Shown in pieces: positions 52,748-60,937 of a stretch of DNA of 64,000 nt (position 1 is the first letter of the stretch; every line of letters starts with the position of its first letter). A model generated the notes under the pieces. The model worked only from the letters and a program-made list of their open reading frames with translations, was not told the DNA's origin and did no database searches. Both the position numbers and the translations under genes were made by a program. This DNA comes from Clostridia bacterium. Its GTDB lineage: Bacteria; Bacillota; DSM-12270; Thermacetogeniales; Thermacetogeniaceae. The DNA lies in NCBI GenBank assembly GCA_902812385.1, contig CADDZD010000003.1, positions 1-64,000 of the forward strand, read 5' to 3'.

Positions 52748-52767
52748 AAAAAATCGGCTTTCCCGAT
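52748..52767 (-). terminator. Short terminator after the PilX-like gene
   Basis: On the minus strand ATCGG-GAAAG-CCGAT (52753-52767) followed by TTTTTTG lies about 12 bases past the stop of the PilX-like gene. The stem is only 5 bp, so termination may be partial. Confidence 0.55.
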
Positions 52768-52778
52768 CATGCAGAAAA

Positions 52779-53990
52779 TCAACCTCCCTGCCAGCTCTTG
52801 ATCGTAACTTTCGGGTACGGGTTGTCTGGTATAGCACTGGTATCCTTGACCCTTTGAAAAAATTCCTTAAGGCTCCGCTCGACCAGATCGGGATCTGTTC
52901 TGATCTCTGTCTTCCCGCTGATTTTATTCTTATCTAGTTTTTGAGTAACAATGGATCCGAAAAGTTCTTTGTTGCCACTGCCACAAAGAGAGCCACAGGC
53001 AACTATTACGGCATCAATATCGCTGTTACCTTTGACAGAAACATCACCGAGGGCTATTAGCGTCAGTAATAAACCGTTATCCCTGTCATTCCTCTGTAGA
53101 TCCTCTACAGAAATATCTCCTGTGGCAACAATTGTAGCTGGCACGAAATAGGTTCCTGAAATCGAAACATCCCCCTCAACAATATATATCCCATTTGCTT
53201 CCAAACTTGTTATATCAAGAAAATCATCCTGTTCTTGACTTGCTCTTCTGCCATTACTATCTTCATCAATTGTGATGCCTCCACTGAAACATTGCGTTGC
53301 ATTGTCCCGGAACCAATTCATTGAAGGAAGTTTAGGAAAAGGTGGTATATGACTATAGTTGGGATATTTATCCTTAGAATTTATTCGGTTATGTTTATCA
53401 GTTATCTCTCCTGAAGCAAACACAACGGCATTAATATCGGCGTTAGAACCAAAGGTAAGATCTCCATTGACAATCATCTGAGGTTTCTTACTCTGTCCGG
53501 CGGGAAGAAGGGTAAAGTTACCTACCACATCTGTGTCAATATCAGCCGGAGTTTCAGGCAATATGCTCAGGCCGTTAAATACATCAGCCATTGTGGTTAC
53601 CAGAACACCCACTTCCAGTGTTTTGTAAGCTTCGCGGTATCTCCCCTTCGAGGTAATTTTCATCAGGCTGCCAATTTCATTCTGGGTATCGATATCATTA
53701 ATGGTAACCTCGTCGATCACCCCGTCGGCATAAGGTGCGTTATGTATGCTTAGTTCCTCAAAGCCGGGGTCTGGGTGGATGAACCTCTGCCGCAGGTCAG
53801 CCAAGGCCATTTCGACGCCTGCATCGGCGATATAATAAGCCTTCTTCTGCCATATGTCCCGGATAGCGTTCCTTCGCACTGCGGTGCTCAGTGTCACCGC
53901 CGCACTGCCGATTAAAAAAATCACAGTGCTCAGTATTAGCACGAGTAGAAGCGCTTGCCCTTTCTTGTTTCGAAGCATGTGATACACCAT
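52779..53990 (-). CDS. PilX N-terminal domain-containing pilus assembly protein
   Basis: A 403-residue protein starting with a prepilin-like segment (RNKKGQALLLVLILSTVIFL) and the YYIADAGVEMALADL motif of PilX-type minor pilins. The C-terminal two thirds are Asp/Asn-rich with repeated short beta strands such as VNGDLTFGSNADINAVVF and VEGDVSISGTYFV, which look like a beta-helix or polymer-forming fold. The pilin Glu5 is replaced (GQALLL), typical of PilX-like proteins. ATG start. Confidence 0.78.
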   Translation of the reverse strand: MVYHMLRNKKGQALLLVLILSTVIFLIGSAAVTLSTAVRRNAIRDIWQKKAYYIADAGVEMALADLRQRFIHPDPGFEELSIHNAPYADGVIDEVTINDIDTQNEIGSLMKITSKGRYREAYKTLEVGVLVTTMADVFNGLSILPETPADIDTDVVGNFTLLPAGQSKKPQMIVNGDLTFGSNADINAVVFASGEITDKHNRINSKDKYPNYSHIPPFPKLPSMNWFRDNATQCFSGGITIDEDSNGRRASQEQDDFLDITSLEANGIYIVEGDVSISGTYFVPATIVATGDISVEDLQRNDRDNGLLLTLIALGDVSVKGNSDIDAVIVACGSLCGSGNKELFGSIVTQKLDKNKISGKTEIRTDPDLVERSLKEFFQRVKDTSAIPDNPYPKVTIKSWQGG

Positions 53991-54496
53991 TATCCGCTCT
54001 CCCCAACCCGTAAGTTAACCTCTGTGCTCAGCCGCACCTTCTCGCTCTTTCCCTTCTCCCCTTCGATGGTAATCGTGATGCTGTTCCCCTCCCTGGTAAA
54101 AACGAGTTTCGTGATGACGCGGCCGGTGACAGGAAGCCACGTATACCCGCCCGTACCTTCGAACTTCTCCTCAATCTCTCCCTCCTTCTCCCCCTCCTTC
54201 TTGTCGAGACGGTATCCGCTGCTCTTCTCGCTGAATGAGAGGGTAAACTCGATGTGGGAACTGGGAACCTCATCTAGATTTTCTGGAATAATGGTGTCAG
54301 GTTTGGCCTGCTTTATTTTGACGGCCATCCTGGCCATCGCGATCCGTAGGTTCTCCTGCACTTCGATCCTGTCGCGCTCACGTACATAGCTCCGGTAGCC
54401 GCTCAGGTAAAGGAGGGAGATGCCGGTTACGACAAAAGCCATGATGGTCAGGGCAATCAGCATCTCTATGAAGGTGAAACCCTGGTTGCGGCGCAC
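53990..54496 (-). CDS. PilW-like minor prepilin
   Basis: A prepilin of about 168 residues: NQGFTFIEMLIALTIMAFVV gives the G/F cleavage site and Glu5. The remainder is polar with a charged KKEGEKEGEIEEK stretch at about 110. GTG 54494-54496 has AGGAGG six bases upstream and is preferred; the frame extends to a GTG at 54505 overlapping the previous gene as GTGA. Shares one base with the PilX-like start. Confidence 0.82.
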   Translation of the reverse strand: MRRNQGFTFIEMLIALTIMAFVVTGISLLYLSGYRSYVRERDRIEVQENLRIAMARMAVKIKQAKPDTIIPENLDEVPSSHIEFTLSFSEKSSGYRLDKKEGEKEGEIEEKFEGTGGYTWLPVTGRVITKLVFTREGNSITITIEGEKGKSEKVRLSTEVNLRVGESG

Positions 54497-54501
54497 CCCC
54501 C

Positions 54502-55077
54502 TCACCTCCTGAGCCTTTCGCTCGTGAGCGACACTTCCCGCTGTCTGTTTCCGGTCGCTTGATAGGTAACGGTGACGGTAACCGTGGCCAGATTGCCATT
54601 TGGCGCAACGGTTACCTGGTAGGCATAGCCGGTGTCGACTCCCTTGAAAATGGCATATGTAGTGGTGGTATCGGGTATGGTATCCCAGGCGCCTTCCACC
54701 GTGGCAGTACGCGTTGCGCCATTGTAATCCGCGATCTTCCGCACCTGCCCGGCGCCCGTCCCGCCGGTAATGGCTATCGTCATCCCGTTGTAGCTGTCGT
54801 TGGCGTCGCTGGCCCCGCTCTCAAGTTGGATGGTGGTGGCCGTTCCGTCCCGCGCCGTCCCGAGCTGGTTTTCGGGAGCAGCCTTTACCTGCTCGAGTAT
54901 CTCCTGAGCCATGTTGGCAGCCTCCACATCGTGGCGCGCTACCGCCGTATCCCTGCTCCCGACCAGAAAAAGCCCCATCAGAGCAGCGCTGGTGAGTCCG
55001 AGAATGACCAGAGCCACCATCACCTCAATCAGGCTCATGCCGCTTTTTCGCAATCTAAAATAGTCGTATATAGCCAT
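54502..55077 (-). CDS. PilV-like minor prepilin
   Basis: A 191-residue prepilin: KSGMSLIEVMVALVILGLTS has the leader glycine, Met1 of the mature protein and Glu5. The globular part is Thr/Ala-rich with an Ig-like or beta-rich TATVEGAWDTIPDTTTTYAI segment. The ATG at 55075-55077 has no recognisable ribosome binding site; the upstream bases are AT-rich. Third of the pilin genes after pilA. Confidence 0.82.
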   Translation of the reverse strand: MAIYDYFRLRKSGMSLIEVMVALVILGLTSAALMGLFLVGSRDTAVARHDVEAANMAQEILEQVKAAPENQLGTARDGTATTIQLESGASDANDSYNGMTIAITGGTGAGQVRKIADYNGATRTATVEGAWDTIPDTTTTYAIFKGVDTGYAYQVTVAPNGNLATVTVTVTYQATGNRQREVSLTSERLRR

Positions 55078-55163
55078 AAATAATAAAATTCACAAGAACT
55101 AATTTTTTCTACTATTTCAGAATTTTTTGATATCAGGAAATCTTTGTGATGGATAGTTTAATA

Positions 55164-55185
55164 AGAGGCCGTTTAAACAGCCCCT
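55164..55185 (-). other. Hairpin after the major pilin gene
   Basis: On the minus strand AGGGGCTG and CGGCCTCT (55178-55185 and 55164-55171) form an 8-bp stem with two G-U pairs, 28 bases past the pilA stop. The T-tract is poor, so it may protect the abundant pilin mRNA rather than terminate. Confidence 0.5.
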
Positions 55186-55212
55186 TTAAAGAATTCAAAT
55201 TTAATTTTACTC

Positions 55213-55692
55213 TTATTTTGCGTTACCATCTGGATCAGTATCATTTGTTATTCTAATACCAGGTGGATCTATCAGTTCACCATTTTTACATTCGGCAGCC
55301 ACAACATCCCCGCTTTGTTTCTGGACATTGCTATATCCTGTATAAACAACACATGAATCTTTTGTAGAAGACACAGCATATTTGTAATTTTGTCCCCATG
55401 GATCTTTTGTATCTAATGTAAATGGAGAAGTAGTACTTGATGCTTTCATGCCGGCATTTAAAAGCTCATCCTGGCTTACAGGATATGCTCCATTTTCAGA
55501 ATAGTATGCATCTAACGCAGCCTGCATCGTGCTTATTTGTGACTTCGCTTTTGCCACCCTCGAATTCTCGATATACCCCAAATAGAACTTGATGCCGCCT
55601 GCAATCAAGACTGCGATGATGATCAGGACGACCATCATTTCAATCATGGTGAAGCCCTTTTCGCTGCGCAAATACCTTTTCAGGTTCAACAT
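55213..55692 (-). CDS. pilA: Major type IV pilin (PilA/PilE-like)
   Basis: A prepilin of about 159 residues. EKGFTMIEMMVVLIIIAVLI is a classical class III cleavage site with Glu5. The globular part has IEN-SRVAKAKSQISTMQAALDAYYSENGAYP, the common alpha1-C/loop pattern, and two cysteines (SSTKDSCVVY, AAECKNG) that could form the D-region disulfide. ATG 55690-55692 has AGGAG eight bases upstream; a GTG two codons earlier (55698) is also possible. It is the first pilin after pilC. Confidence 0.88.
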   Translation of the reverse strand: MLNLKRYLRSEKGFTMIEMMVVLIIIAVLIAGGIKFYLGYIENSRVAKAKSQISTMQAALDAYYSENGAYPVSQDELLNAGMKASSTTSPFTLDTKDPWGQNYKYAVSSTKDSCVVYTGYSNVQKQSGDVVAAECKNGELIDPPGIRITNDTDPDGNAK

Positions 55693-55761
55693 TCGCACCT
55701 CTCCTCTCCGAATTTCATATCTTTCTCTGCATTCCTGCGTGAAATAAAATGCGTTTTTTTT

Positions 55762-57003
55762 CTACGGCATTCCTCCGGGCATACCCCCTCCCTGTATTGC
55801 TCCCGACAGGCCGAACAAAGGAAAATAGATGGAAATCGCTATAAACCCCACCAGGATGCCCACCACGGCGATTAAGAGGGGTTCCACGATGTTGGATAGC
55901 CGGGCAATCATTGCCTCCACCTCCTGCTCGTAGAAGGCTGCCAGCTTTTCCAGCATGCCGTCCAGGGCACCGGATTCCTCACCGATGCCGATCATGTTGA
56001 CGGCCATCGGGGGAAAGATCTTGCTTTTGATGAGAACCGGCGCCATCCTTTCTCCTTCCTTGATATTGCGCATGGCTTCGGCGATTTCCTTAGCAGCAAT
56101 TGAGTTTCCTACCACCTTTTCCACCGTTTCCAGGGAGCGCAGCAGCGGGATTCCGCTCCTGAGCAAAGTCGCCAGCGTGCGGGAAAACCTGGACACGATC
56201 GTCTTGGTTGCCAGGGGCCCCACCACGGGGATCTGCAGCAGCAAACGATCGACAAACTTTCTGCCGCTTTCGCTGGCGATCCCCTGTCTTGCAGCGACAA
56301 ACAACCCGGCCATGCCCGCCAGAAACAGGTACCAGTACCCGGTCAGGGCGCCGCTGATCCCCATCAGGATGCGGGTAGGCAGGGGAAGGACGGCTCCCGA
56401 CTGGGCAAAGATGTCGGCAAAGATGGGAACGATCAGGGTGATCAGGACGAGTACGGACAGGAGAGCCATTCCGGCAATCATAGCCGGGTAGGCCATGGCC
56501 GATTTGATCTTTTCCCTGAGTTGATGGTCCTTTTCGAAATGGACCGCCAGGCGCTCCAGCGTCTGGTCAATCGTGCCGCTGACCTCACCTGCAACAAGCA
56601 TGTTGATAAAGATCTCGGGGAGGTGCTCCCTGTAGCCGCGAAAGGACTCGCTCAGGCCTTTCCCCTTCTCGATCTCGCCCGCCACTTCAACAAGGATACC
56701 GCGCAGTTTTTTGTTCTCCGTCTGACAGGCCAGGATGTTGAGGCACTGGAGCAGAGGGATTCCCGCTCCGGCCATGGTGGCAAACTGCCGGCAGAAAACG
56801 GCAAGGTCCCGCACGGCAATTCTTCTTTTGAAAACCCTGTCAAGGTCGATATTTAAACTGCGCACCGGGCTTAATTTAACAACAAACAGGTTTTTTTCAC
56901 GCAGGAGGGCGATGGCTTCTCCCGGGCTGCCGGCCTCAACTTTTCCGGTTATCAGCCGCCCGGAAAGGTTTCTCGCCCTGTAATTGTAAGAAACTCCTCC
57001 CAT
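55762..57003 (-). CDS. pilC: Type IV pilus inner-membrane platform protein PilC
   Basis: A 413-residue GspF family protein with two repeated cytoplasmic GspF domains (about 70-190 and 270-395) and three membrane helices (about 170-190, 215-240 and 375-400). FCRQFATMAGAGIPLLQCL and FSRTLATLLRSGIPLLRSLE are the duplicated signatures. ATG start 2 bases after pilT. The C-terminus ends with a Gly/Met-rich tail. Confidence 0.94.
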   Translation of the reverse strand: MGGVSYNYRARNLSGRLITGKVEAGSPGEAIALLREKNLFVVKLSPVRSLNIDLDRVFKRRIAVRDLAVFCRQFATMAGAGIPLLQCLNILACQTENKKLRGILVEVAGEIEKGKGLSESFRGYREHLPEIFINMLVAGEVSGTIDQTLERLAVHFEKDHQLREKIKSAMAYPAMIAGMALLSVLVLITLIVPIFADIFAQSGAVLPLPTRILMGISGALTGYWYLFLAGMAGLFVAARQGIASESGRKFVDRLLLQIPVVGPLATKTIVSRFSRTLATLLRSGIPLLRSLETVEKVVGNSIAAKEIAEAMRNIKEGERMAPVLIKSKIFPPMAVNMIGIGEESGALDGMLEKLAAFYEQEVEAMIARLSNIVEPLLIAVVGILVGFIAISIYFPLFGLSGAIQGGGMPGGMP

Positions 57004-57005
57004 TC

Positions 57006-58106
57006 CTACTTGACCAGACCTTTCATCAGGATCTCCGGGTCCCGCGCCCGGTTCAAAACCTCATCCCGACCGATTATCCCTTTTTGGTAAAGCTCCCGCA
57101 GGGACATATCAAGGGTCTGCATCCCGTAGCGTGCACCGGTCTGCATATGCGATAGTATCTGGTAGGTCTTCCCCTCCCTGATCAGGTTCCTCACAGCCGG
57201 GGTAGCGATCAGGATTTCCAGCGCCACAACCCGGCCGGGCTTATCCACCCTTGAAATAAGCTGCTGGGAGACAATCCCCTCGAGGGTGTCTGCCAGCTGG
57301 ATGCGGATCTGCTGCTGTTGTGCCGGCGGGAAAACGTCGATGATCCGGTCGATGGTCTCGGCCGCTCCCGGCGTGTGCAGTGTGGCAAGCACCAGGTGGC
57401 CTGTCTCCGAAGCCGTGATTGCCGTGGCAATCGTCTCCAGATCACGCATCTCTCCAACCAGGATGACGTCCGGGTCCTCACGCAGGGCGGCACGCAAGGC
57501 GGCGGCGAAGGATCTGGTATCCCCTCCGATCTCCCGCTGGTTGACGATGCTGAGATTGTGCCTGTGCAGGTATTCGATCGGGTCTTCGAGGGTGATGATG
57601 TGCAGCCTTTTTTCACTGTTGATGAGGTCGATCATCGCGGCCAGGGTTGTGGACTTGCCGCTGCCCGTAGGGCCGGTCACCAGCACCAACCCCTTTGGCC
57701 TTCTGGCAAGCTGCATGAGGGTATCCGGCAGGCCCAATTCCTGGAAGGAAGGGATACGGCTATTGAGCAGCCGCATGACCATGGCTATGCTGTTCCTCTG
57801 TTTGAAGACATTGACGCGCACCCTTGCCACACCCGGAACAGAGTAGGAAAAATCCAGTTCCCCTTTTTCCTGCATGCGGTTATACTGCTCCGGAGTCATG
57901 ATTTGCCGCGCCAGCGCCTCCGTATCCGGAGGCGTCAGGTTCCTGATCTCCCCCGTATCAACAATGTCGAACTTCCCCGCCAGTTCCGGTGCGTCAAAGG
58001 GATAGAGAATGCCGTTTAGCCTTATAATAGGAGGCCTGCCAACTGTGATATGGACGTCCGATGCCCCAAGTTTTGCAGCCTGGGCAATAATATCGACGGT
58101 ATTCAC
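57006..58106 (-). CDS. pilT: Twitching motility ATPase PilT
   Basis: Retraction ATPase of the pilus. The 366-residue protein has an N-terminal PAS-like domain (1-100) and RecA-like domain with Walker A GPTGSGKS (145-152), Asp box LEDPIEY, Walker B DVILVGEMRD with Glu219, and His box TGHLVLATLHT. All catalytic residues are intact, unlike its paralogue at 59912. GTG start overlaps pilB as GTGA behind GGGAGG. Confidence 0.95.
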   Translation of the reverse strand: MNTVDIIAQAAKLGASDVHITVGRPPIIRLNGILYPFDAPELAGKFDIVDTGEIRNLTPPDTEALARQIMTPEQYNRMQEKGELDFSYSVPGVARVRVNVFKQRNSIAMVMRLLNSRIPSFQELGLPDTLMQLARRPKGLVLVTGPTGSGKSTTLAAMIDLINSEKRLHIITLEDPIEYLHRHNLSIVNQREIGGDTRSFAAALRAALREDPDVILVGEMRDLETIATAITASETGHLVLATLHTPGAAETIDRIIDVFPPAQQQQIRIQLADTLEGIVSQQLISRVDKPGRVVALEILIATPAVRNLIREGKTYQILSHMQTGARYGMQTLDMSLRELYQKGIIGRDEVLNRARDPEILMKGLVK

Positions 58107-59773
58107 GCCTTTTCCTCCCGAAAGACGACTCGCATGATTTCCTTGATCGTGGTTATCCCCTGCAGAGCTTTACTGATGCCGTCCTCTTTGAGCGGAACCA
58201 TGCCTTCCAGCAGGGCAGCCTGTCTCAATTCCTCAACCCAAGCCCTCTTCAAAATGAGCTTCTGCAGGGCAGGCTTGACTGCAAGCACCTCGTGGATTGC
58301 GATTCTCCCGCGGTAGCCGGTCTGGTTGCACTGTTCGCATCCCTTTCCAACAAAGAAACCGTCGGGGCTCTCAACCCCTGCAAAGGCAAGCTCGGCCTCA
58401 TCCGGCACATAGGGCTCCCGGCAGTTCGGGCAAATCCTGCGCACCAGGCGCTGGGCAACCACTCCAAGGGCTGAAGAGGCCACCATAAAAGGCTCAACCC
58501 CCATGTCCACAAGTCTGGTCAGCGCACCCGGGGCGTCGTTGGTGTGGAGGGTGGACAGCACCAGGTGCCCGGTTGTGGCAGACCGGACGGCAATCTCCGC
58601 TGTCTCCAGGTCGCGTATCTCGCCGATCATGATCACATCGGGGTCCTGGCGCAGGATCGATCTCAGGTAGGTCCCGAATGTTGCGCCCGTTTTAACATTG
58701 ACCTGGATCTGGTTAACCCCCTCCAGCACGTATTCCACGGGGTCCTCGACGGTGATAATATTTTTCTCGACACTGTTGAGACTTTTCAAAGCGGTATAAA
58801 GCGTGGTGGTCTTTCCGCTTCCGGTGGGTCCTGTGACCAGCACCATCCCGTATGAGCTTTTCAGAAAATTCATAAAGTATTTAAGGTTGTAATCGGAAAA
58901 ACCAAGCTGATCAAGGGTTAAATTTTTGATGTTCTCTTTGTTGAGGAGCCGGATCACCACCTTCTCCCCGAAAATTGTCGGTACCGTGGAAACCCTCAGG
59001 TCCATATCGTAATGGAGCAGTTTCAACGGGATGCGGCCGTCCTGGGGTAGCCTGCGCTCGGCAATGTCCAGGCTGGCCATTACTTTGACACGCGAAACCA
59101 CTGCATGGCTCATCCTGCGGGGCATTTTCATGACATGGTGGAGCACTCCGTCAACCCGGAATCGCACCAGAACATGGTTTTCAAAGGGTTCAATGTGGAT
59201 ATCGCTCGCATCCTCCTCGATCGCCCTCATCAGCAGGGAGTTCACGAGCTTAATCACAGGGGCGTCGTCAACGATGTTCTCCTCTATTTTGACCGTTTCC
59301 TCTTCAGTCTCTTTTTCAAGCTCTTTAAGGGCCTCTTCCACCTCCGGAAGCCCGAAGTGTTTTTCTATCAAGGCATCGATCTCCTTGTCCGTAGCCTTTA
59401 CCGGTTCAATGTCGTACCCTGTCAGCAGCCTGAGATCATCCATGGCCATAACATTGCAGGTATCAACCATGGCTACGAACAATCTGTTTCCCTCTTTTTT
59501 AACGGGGATCATCCTGTGCTTCCTCAGCAATTGTTCCGGCACGACCCTGAGCAGTTCGGAATTTATTTGCAGATCGATATTGTTCAGCCTTTCGATGCCA
59601 AGGACCTGATTCAGGTCATCCTCCGTGATCATCCCTAACCTTATCAAAACACGCCCCAGCAGCCCTCCTGTATCAGCCTGGACGCGCAGGGCTTTCTCCA
59701 ACTGTTTTCTGGTAATAATCCCTTTTTCAATTAGGGTTTCTCCAAGCAGTTTCCTTTTTGGGACCACAGCCAT
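58103..59773 (-). CDS. pilB: Type IV pilus extension ATPase PilB
   Basis: A 556-residue GspE/PilB ATPase. An N-terminal MshEN domain (about 1-140, starting KLLGETLIEKGIITRKQLEKAL in part; such domains bind c-di-GMP in some homologues) is followed by the catalytic domain with Walker A GPTGSGKTT, LEDP-type VEDPVEYVL, Walker B DPDVIMIGEIRD, His box TGHLVLSTLHTNDA and the zinc site (CPNC ... CEQC). ATG start behind GGAG. Confidence 0.96.
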   Translation of the reverse strand: MAVVPKRKLLGETLIEKGIITRKQLEKALRVQADTGGLLGRVLIRLGMITEDDLNQVLGIERLNNIDLQINSELLRVVPEQLLRKHRMIPVKKEGNRLFVAMVDTCNVMAMDDLRLLTGYDIEPVKATDKEIDALIEKHFGLPEVEEALKELEKETEEETVKIEENIVDDAPVIKLVNSLLMRAIEEDASDIHIEPFENHVLVRFRVDGVLHHVMKMPRRMSHAVVSRVKVMASLDIAERRLPQDGRIPLKLLHYDMDLRVSTVPTIFGEKVVIRLLNKENIKNLTLDQLGFSDYNLKYFMNFLKSSYGMVLVTGPTGSGKTTTLYTALKSLNSVEKNIITVEDPVEYVLEGVNQIQVNVKTGATFGTYLRSILRQDPDVIMIGEIRDLETAEIAVRSATTGHLVLSTLHTNDAPGALTRLVDMGVEPFMVASSALGVVAQRLVRRICPNCREPYVPDEAELAFAGVESPDGFFVGKGCEQCNQTGYRGRIAIHEVLAVKPALQKLILKRAWVEELRQAALLEGMVPLKEDGISKALQGITTIKEIMRVVFREEKA

Positions 59774-59911
59774 AACCGGAACTCCACTTTTTGTTATGTA
59801 TTATTAAATTACGCCAAGATTTGTAACTATCCTGCATGAAATGTGCAGCAGGATCGCTGCAGGAAGGTGATTCGGGAGTTTCCAGGAAGACGGAAGGAGC
59901 TGTTCGGCACT
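59774..59911 (-). other. Short gap before pilB
   Basis: A 138-base gap between the PilT-like paralogue and pilB. A 7-bp hairpin (ATCCTGC with GCAGGAT, 59829-59854) lacks a T-tract. No gene is supported here. Confidence 0.4.
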
Positions 59912-60937
59912 CTACGGGGCCGATATCCTGTTCCGGCAAATTATACCAGCCTCCTCTAACTGTTTCAGGGATGCTTCCATAGTTTGCATACCGTATCTCC
60001 CGCCTGTTTCCATGGTCGAGCCAATCTGCTGGAACTTACCTTCTCTGATCAGGTTCCTGACGGCTGGAGTAACAACCAGGATCTCCACTGCAAGCACCAT
60101 ACCTTTTCCGTCAGCCCGTGGAATCAACCGCTGAGAGATTATCCCCTGAAGAACGGATGCAAGCCTAGCAAGCACTTGGTGATGCCGGTGCGCCGGAAAC
60201 ATATCAATGAGGTCTTCTATGGTCTGTACGGCACCGGTGATATCGTAAGAGGCGAGGACAAGTTTGCCGGTTTCGGCCGCTCCAAGCGCCGCCGAGACAG
60301 TATCCGATTCCTGCATTTTCCCTACCAGGATCACATCGGCGTCCTGTCGTACTGCCGAGCGCAAGCCGCCCGCAAAGGAGCCCGTATCCTCCCCCACCTC
60401 ACGCTGGTTGACAATCCCCCGCTTGTGGTTGTGAACATATTCGATAGGAGCTTCCAGTGTAATGATTAGGCAGGTTCGTTCACTGTTAACAAGGTCGATC
60501 ATCGCCGCCAGAGTGGTGGTTTTTCCGCTTGCAGCGGGGCCTGTAACAATAACCAGTCCCTCGCGTCTCCTGGCGAGCTCTTTGACAATCTCGGGAAGTC
60601 CAAGTTCTTTAAAACTTCTTATCCTTGCGGGAATAACACGAATTGCCGCGGCGCAGCCACCCTGCTGGCGGTATGCAATGCAGCGAAAACGGCTTCCATC
60701 CGGTAGCGTGTAGGCAAAAGCAATTTCTCCATTCTGTACAAAACTTCTCCACTGTTCCTCGGTGGCAAGGGAACGAAGGATCCTTTCGGTATCCCTGGCG
60801 GTAAGCGGCGGGAGTTCGATAGGAGAAAGGTGTCCGTTGACCCGGACAAAAGGAGGTGCCCCCGCAGACAAATGCAGATCCGAGGCGCCCATCTGTGCAG
60901 CAGTCCACAAAAGTTCAACGCTTTCCAACTGGCTCAA
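59912..60937 (-). CDS. Degenerate PilT paralogue, probable pseudo-ATPase
   Basis: A 341-residue PilT family protein that aligns with PilT along its whole length, but with altered motifs: Walker A GPAASGKT (133-140) keeps Lys-Thr; the Asp box is TLEAPIEY (Asp to Ala at 163); Walker B is DVILVGKMQE, so the catalytic Glu is Lys207; the His box is TGKLVLASYDIT, with both His lost. ATP binding may persist but hydrolysis is unlikely. The frame is intact, so selection seems to keep the protein. TTG start overlaps the aroB stop as TTGA behind GAGGTGA. Confidence 0.9.
   Translation of the reverse strand: MSQLESVELLWTAAQMGASDLHLSAGAPPFVRVNGHLSPIELPPLTARDTERILRSLATEEQWRSFVQNGEIAFAYTLPDGSRFRCIAYRQQGGCAAAIRVIPARIRSFKELGLPEIVKELARRREGLVIVTGPAASGKTTTLAAMIDLVNSERTCLIITLEAPIEYVHNHKRGIVNQREVGEDTGSFAGGLRSAVRQDADVILVGKMQESDTVSAALGAAETGKLVLASYDITGAVQTIEDLIDMFPAHRHHQVLARLASVLQGIISQRLIPRADGKGMVLAVEILVVTPAVRNLIREGKFQQIGSTMETGGRYGMQTMEASLKQLEEAGIICRNRISAP

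Larger units (their letters stand above)
52399..52778 (-). other. Intergenic region before pilM
   Basis: This 380-base AT-rich gap holds a terminator at 52748-52767 and an imperfect inverted repeat at 52476-52497. A frame open from 52559 to 52837 has no ribosome binding site and crosses the terminator, so I do not call it. A TATAAA at about 52555 lacks a good -35. Confidence 0.5.

Noticed and set aside
52399-52778. Cyclic-di-GMP riboswitch before pilM
   Set aside because: No GEMM-type core (the conserved GGG-CAAA and GNRA/tetraloop-receptor pattern) could be found in the gap.
52559-52837. Minus-strand open frame of 92 codons between pilM and the PilX-like gene
   Set aside because: It overlaps the PilX-like 3' end, spans the terminator hairpin at 52748-52767, has no ribosome binding site and resembles no family I know. 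A decayed gene remnant cannot be excluded.
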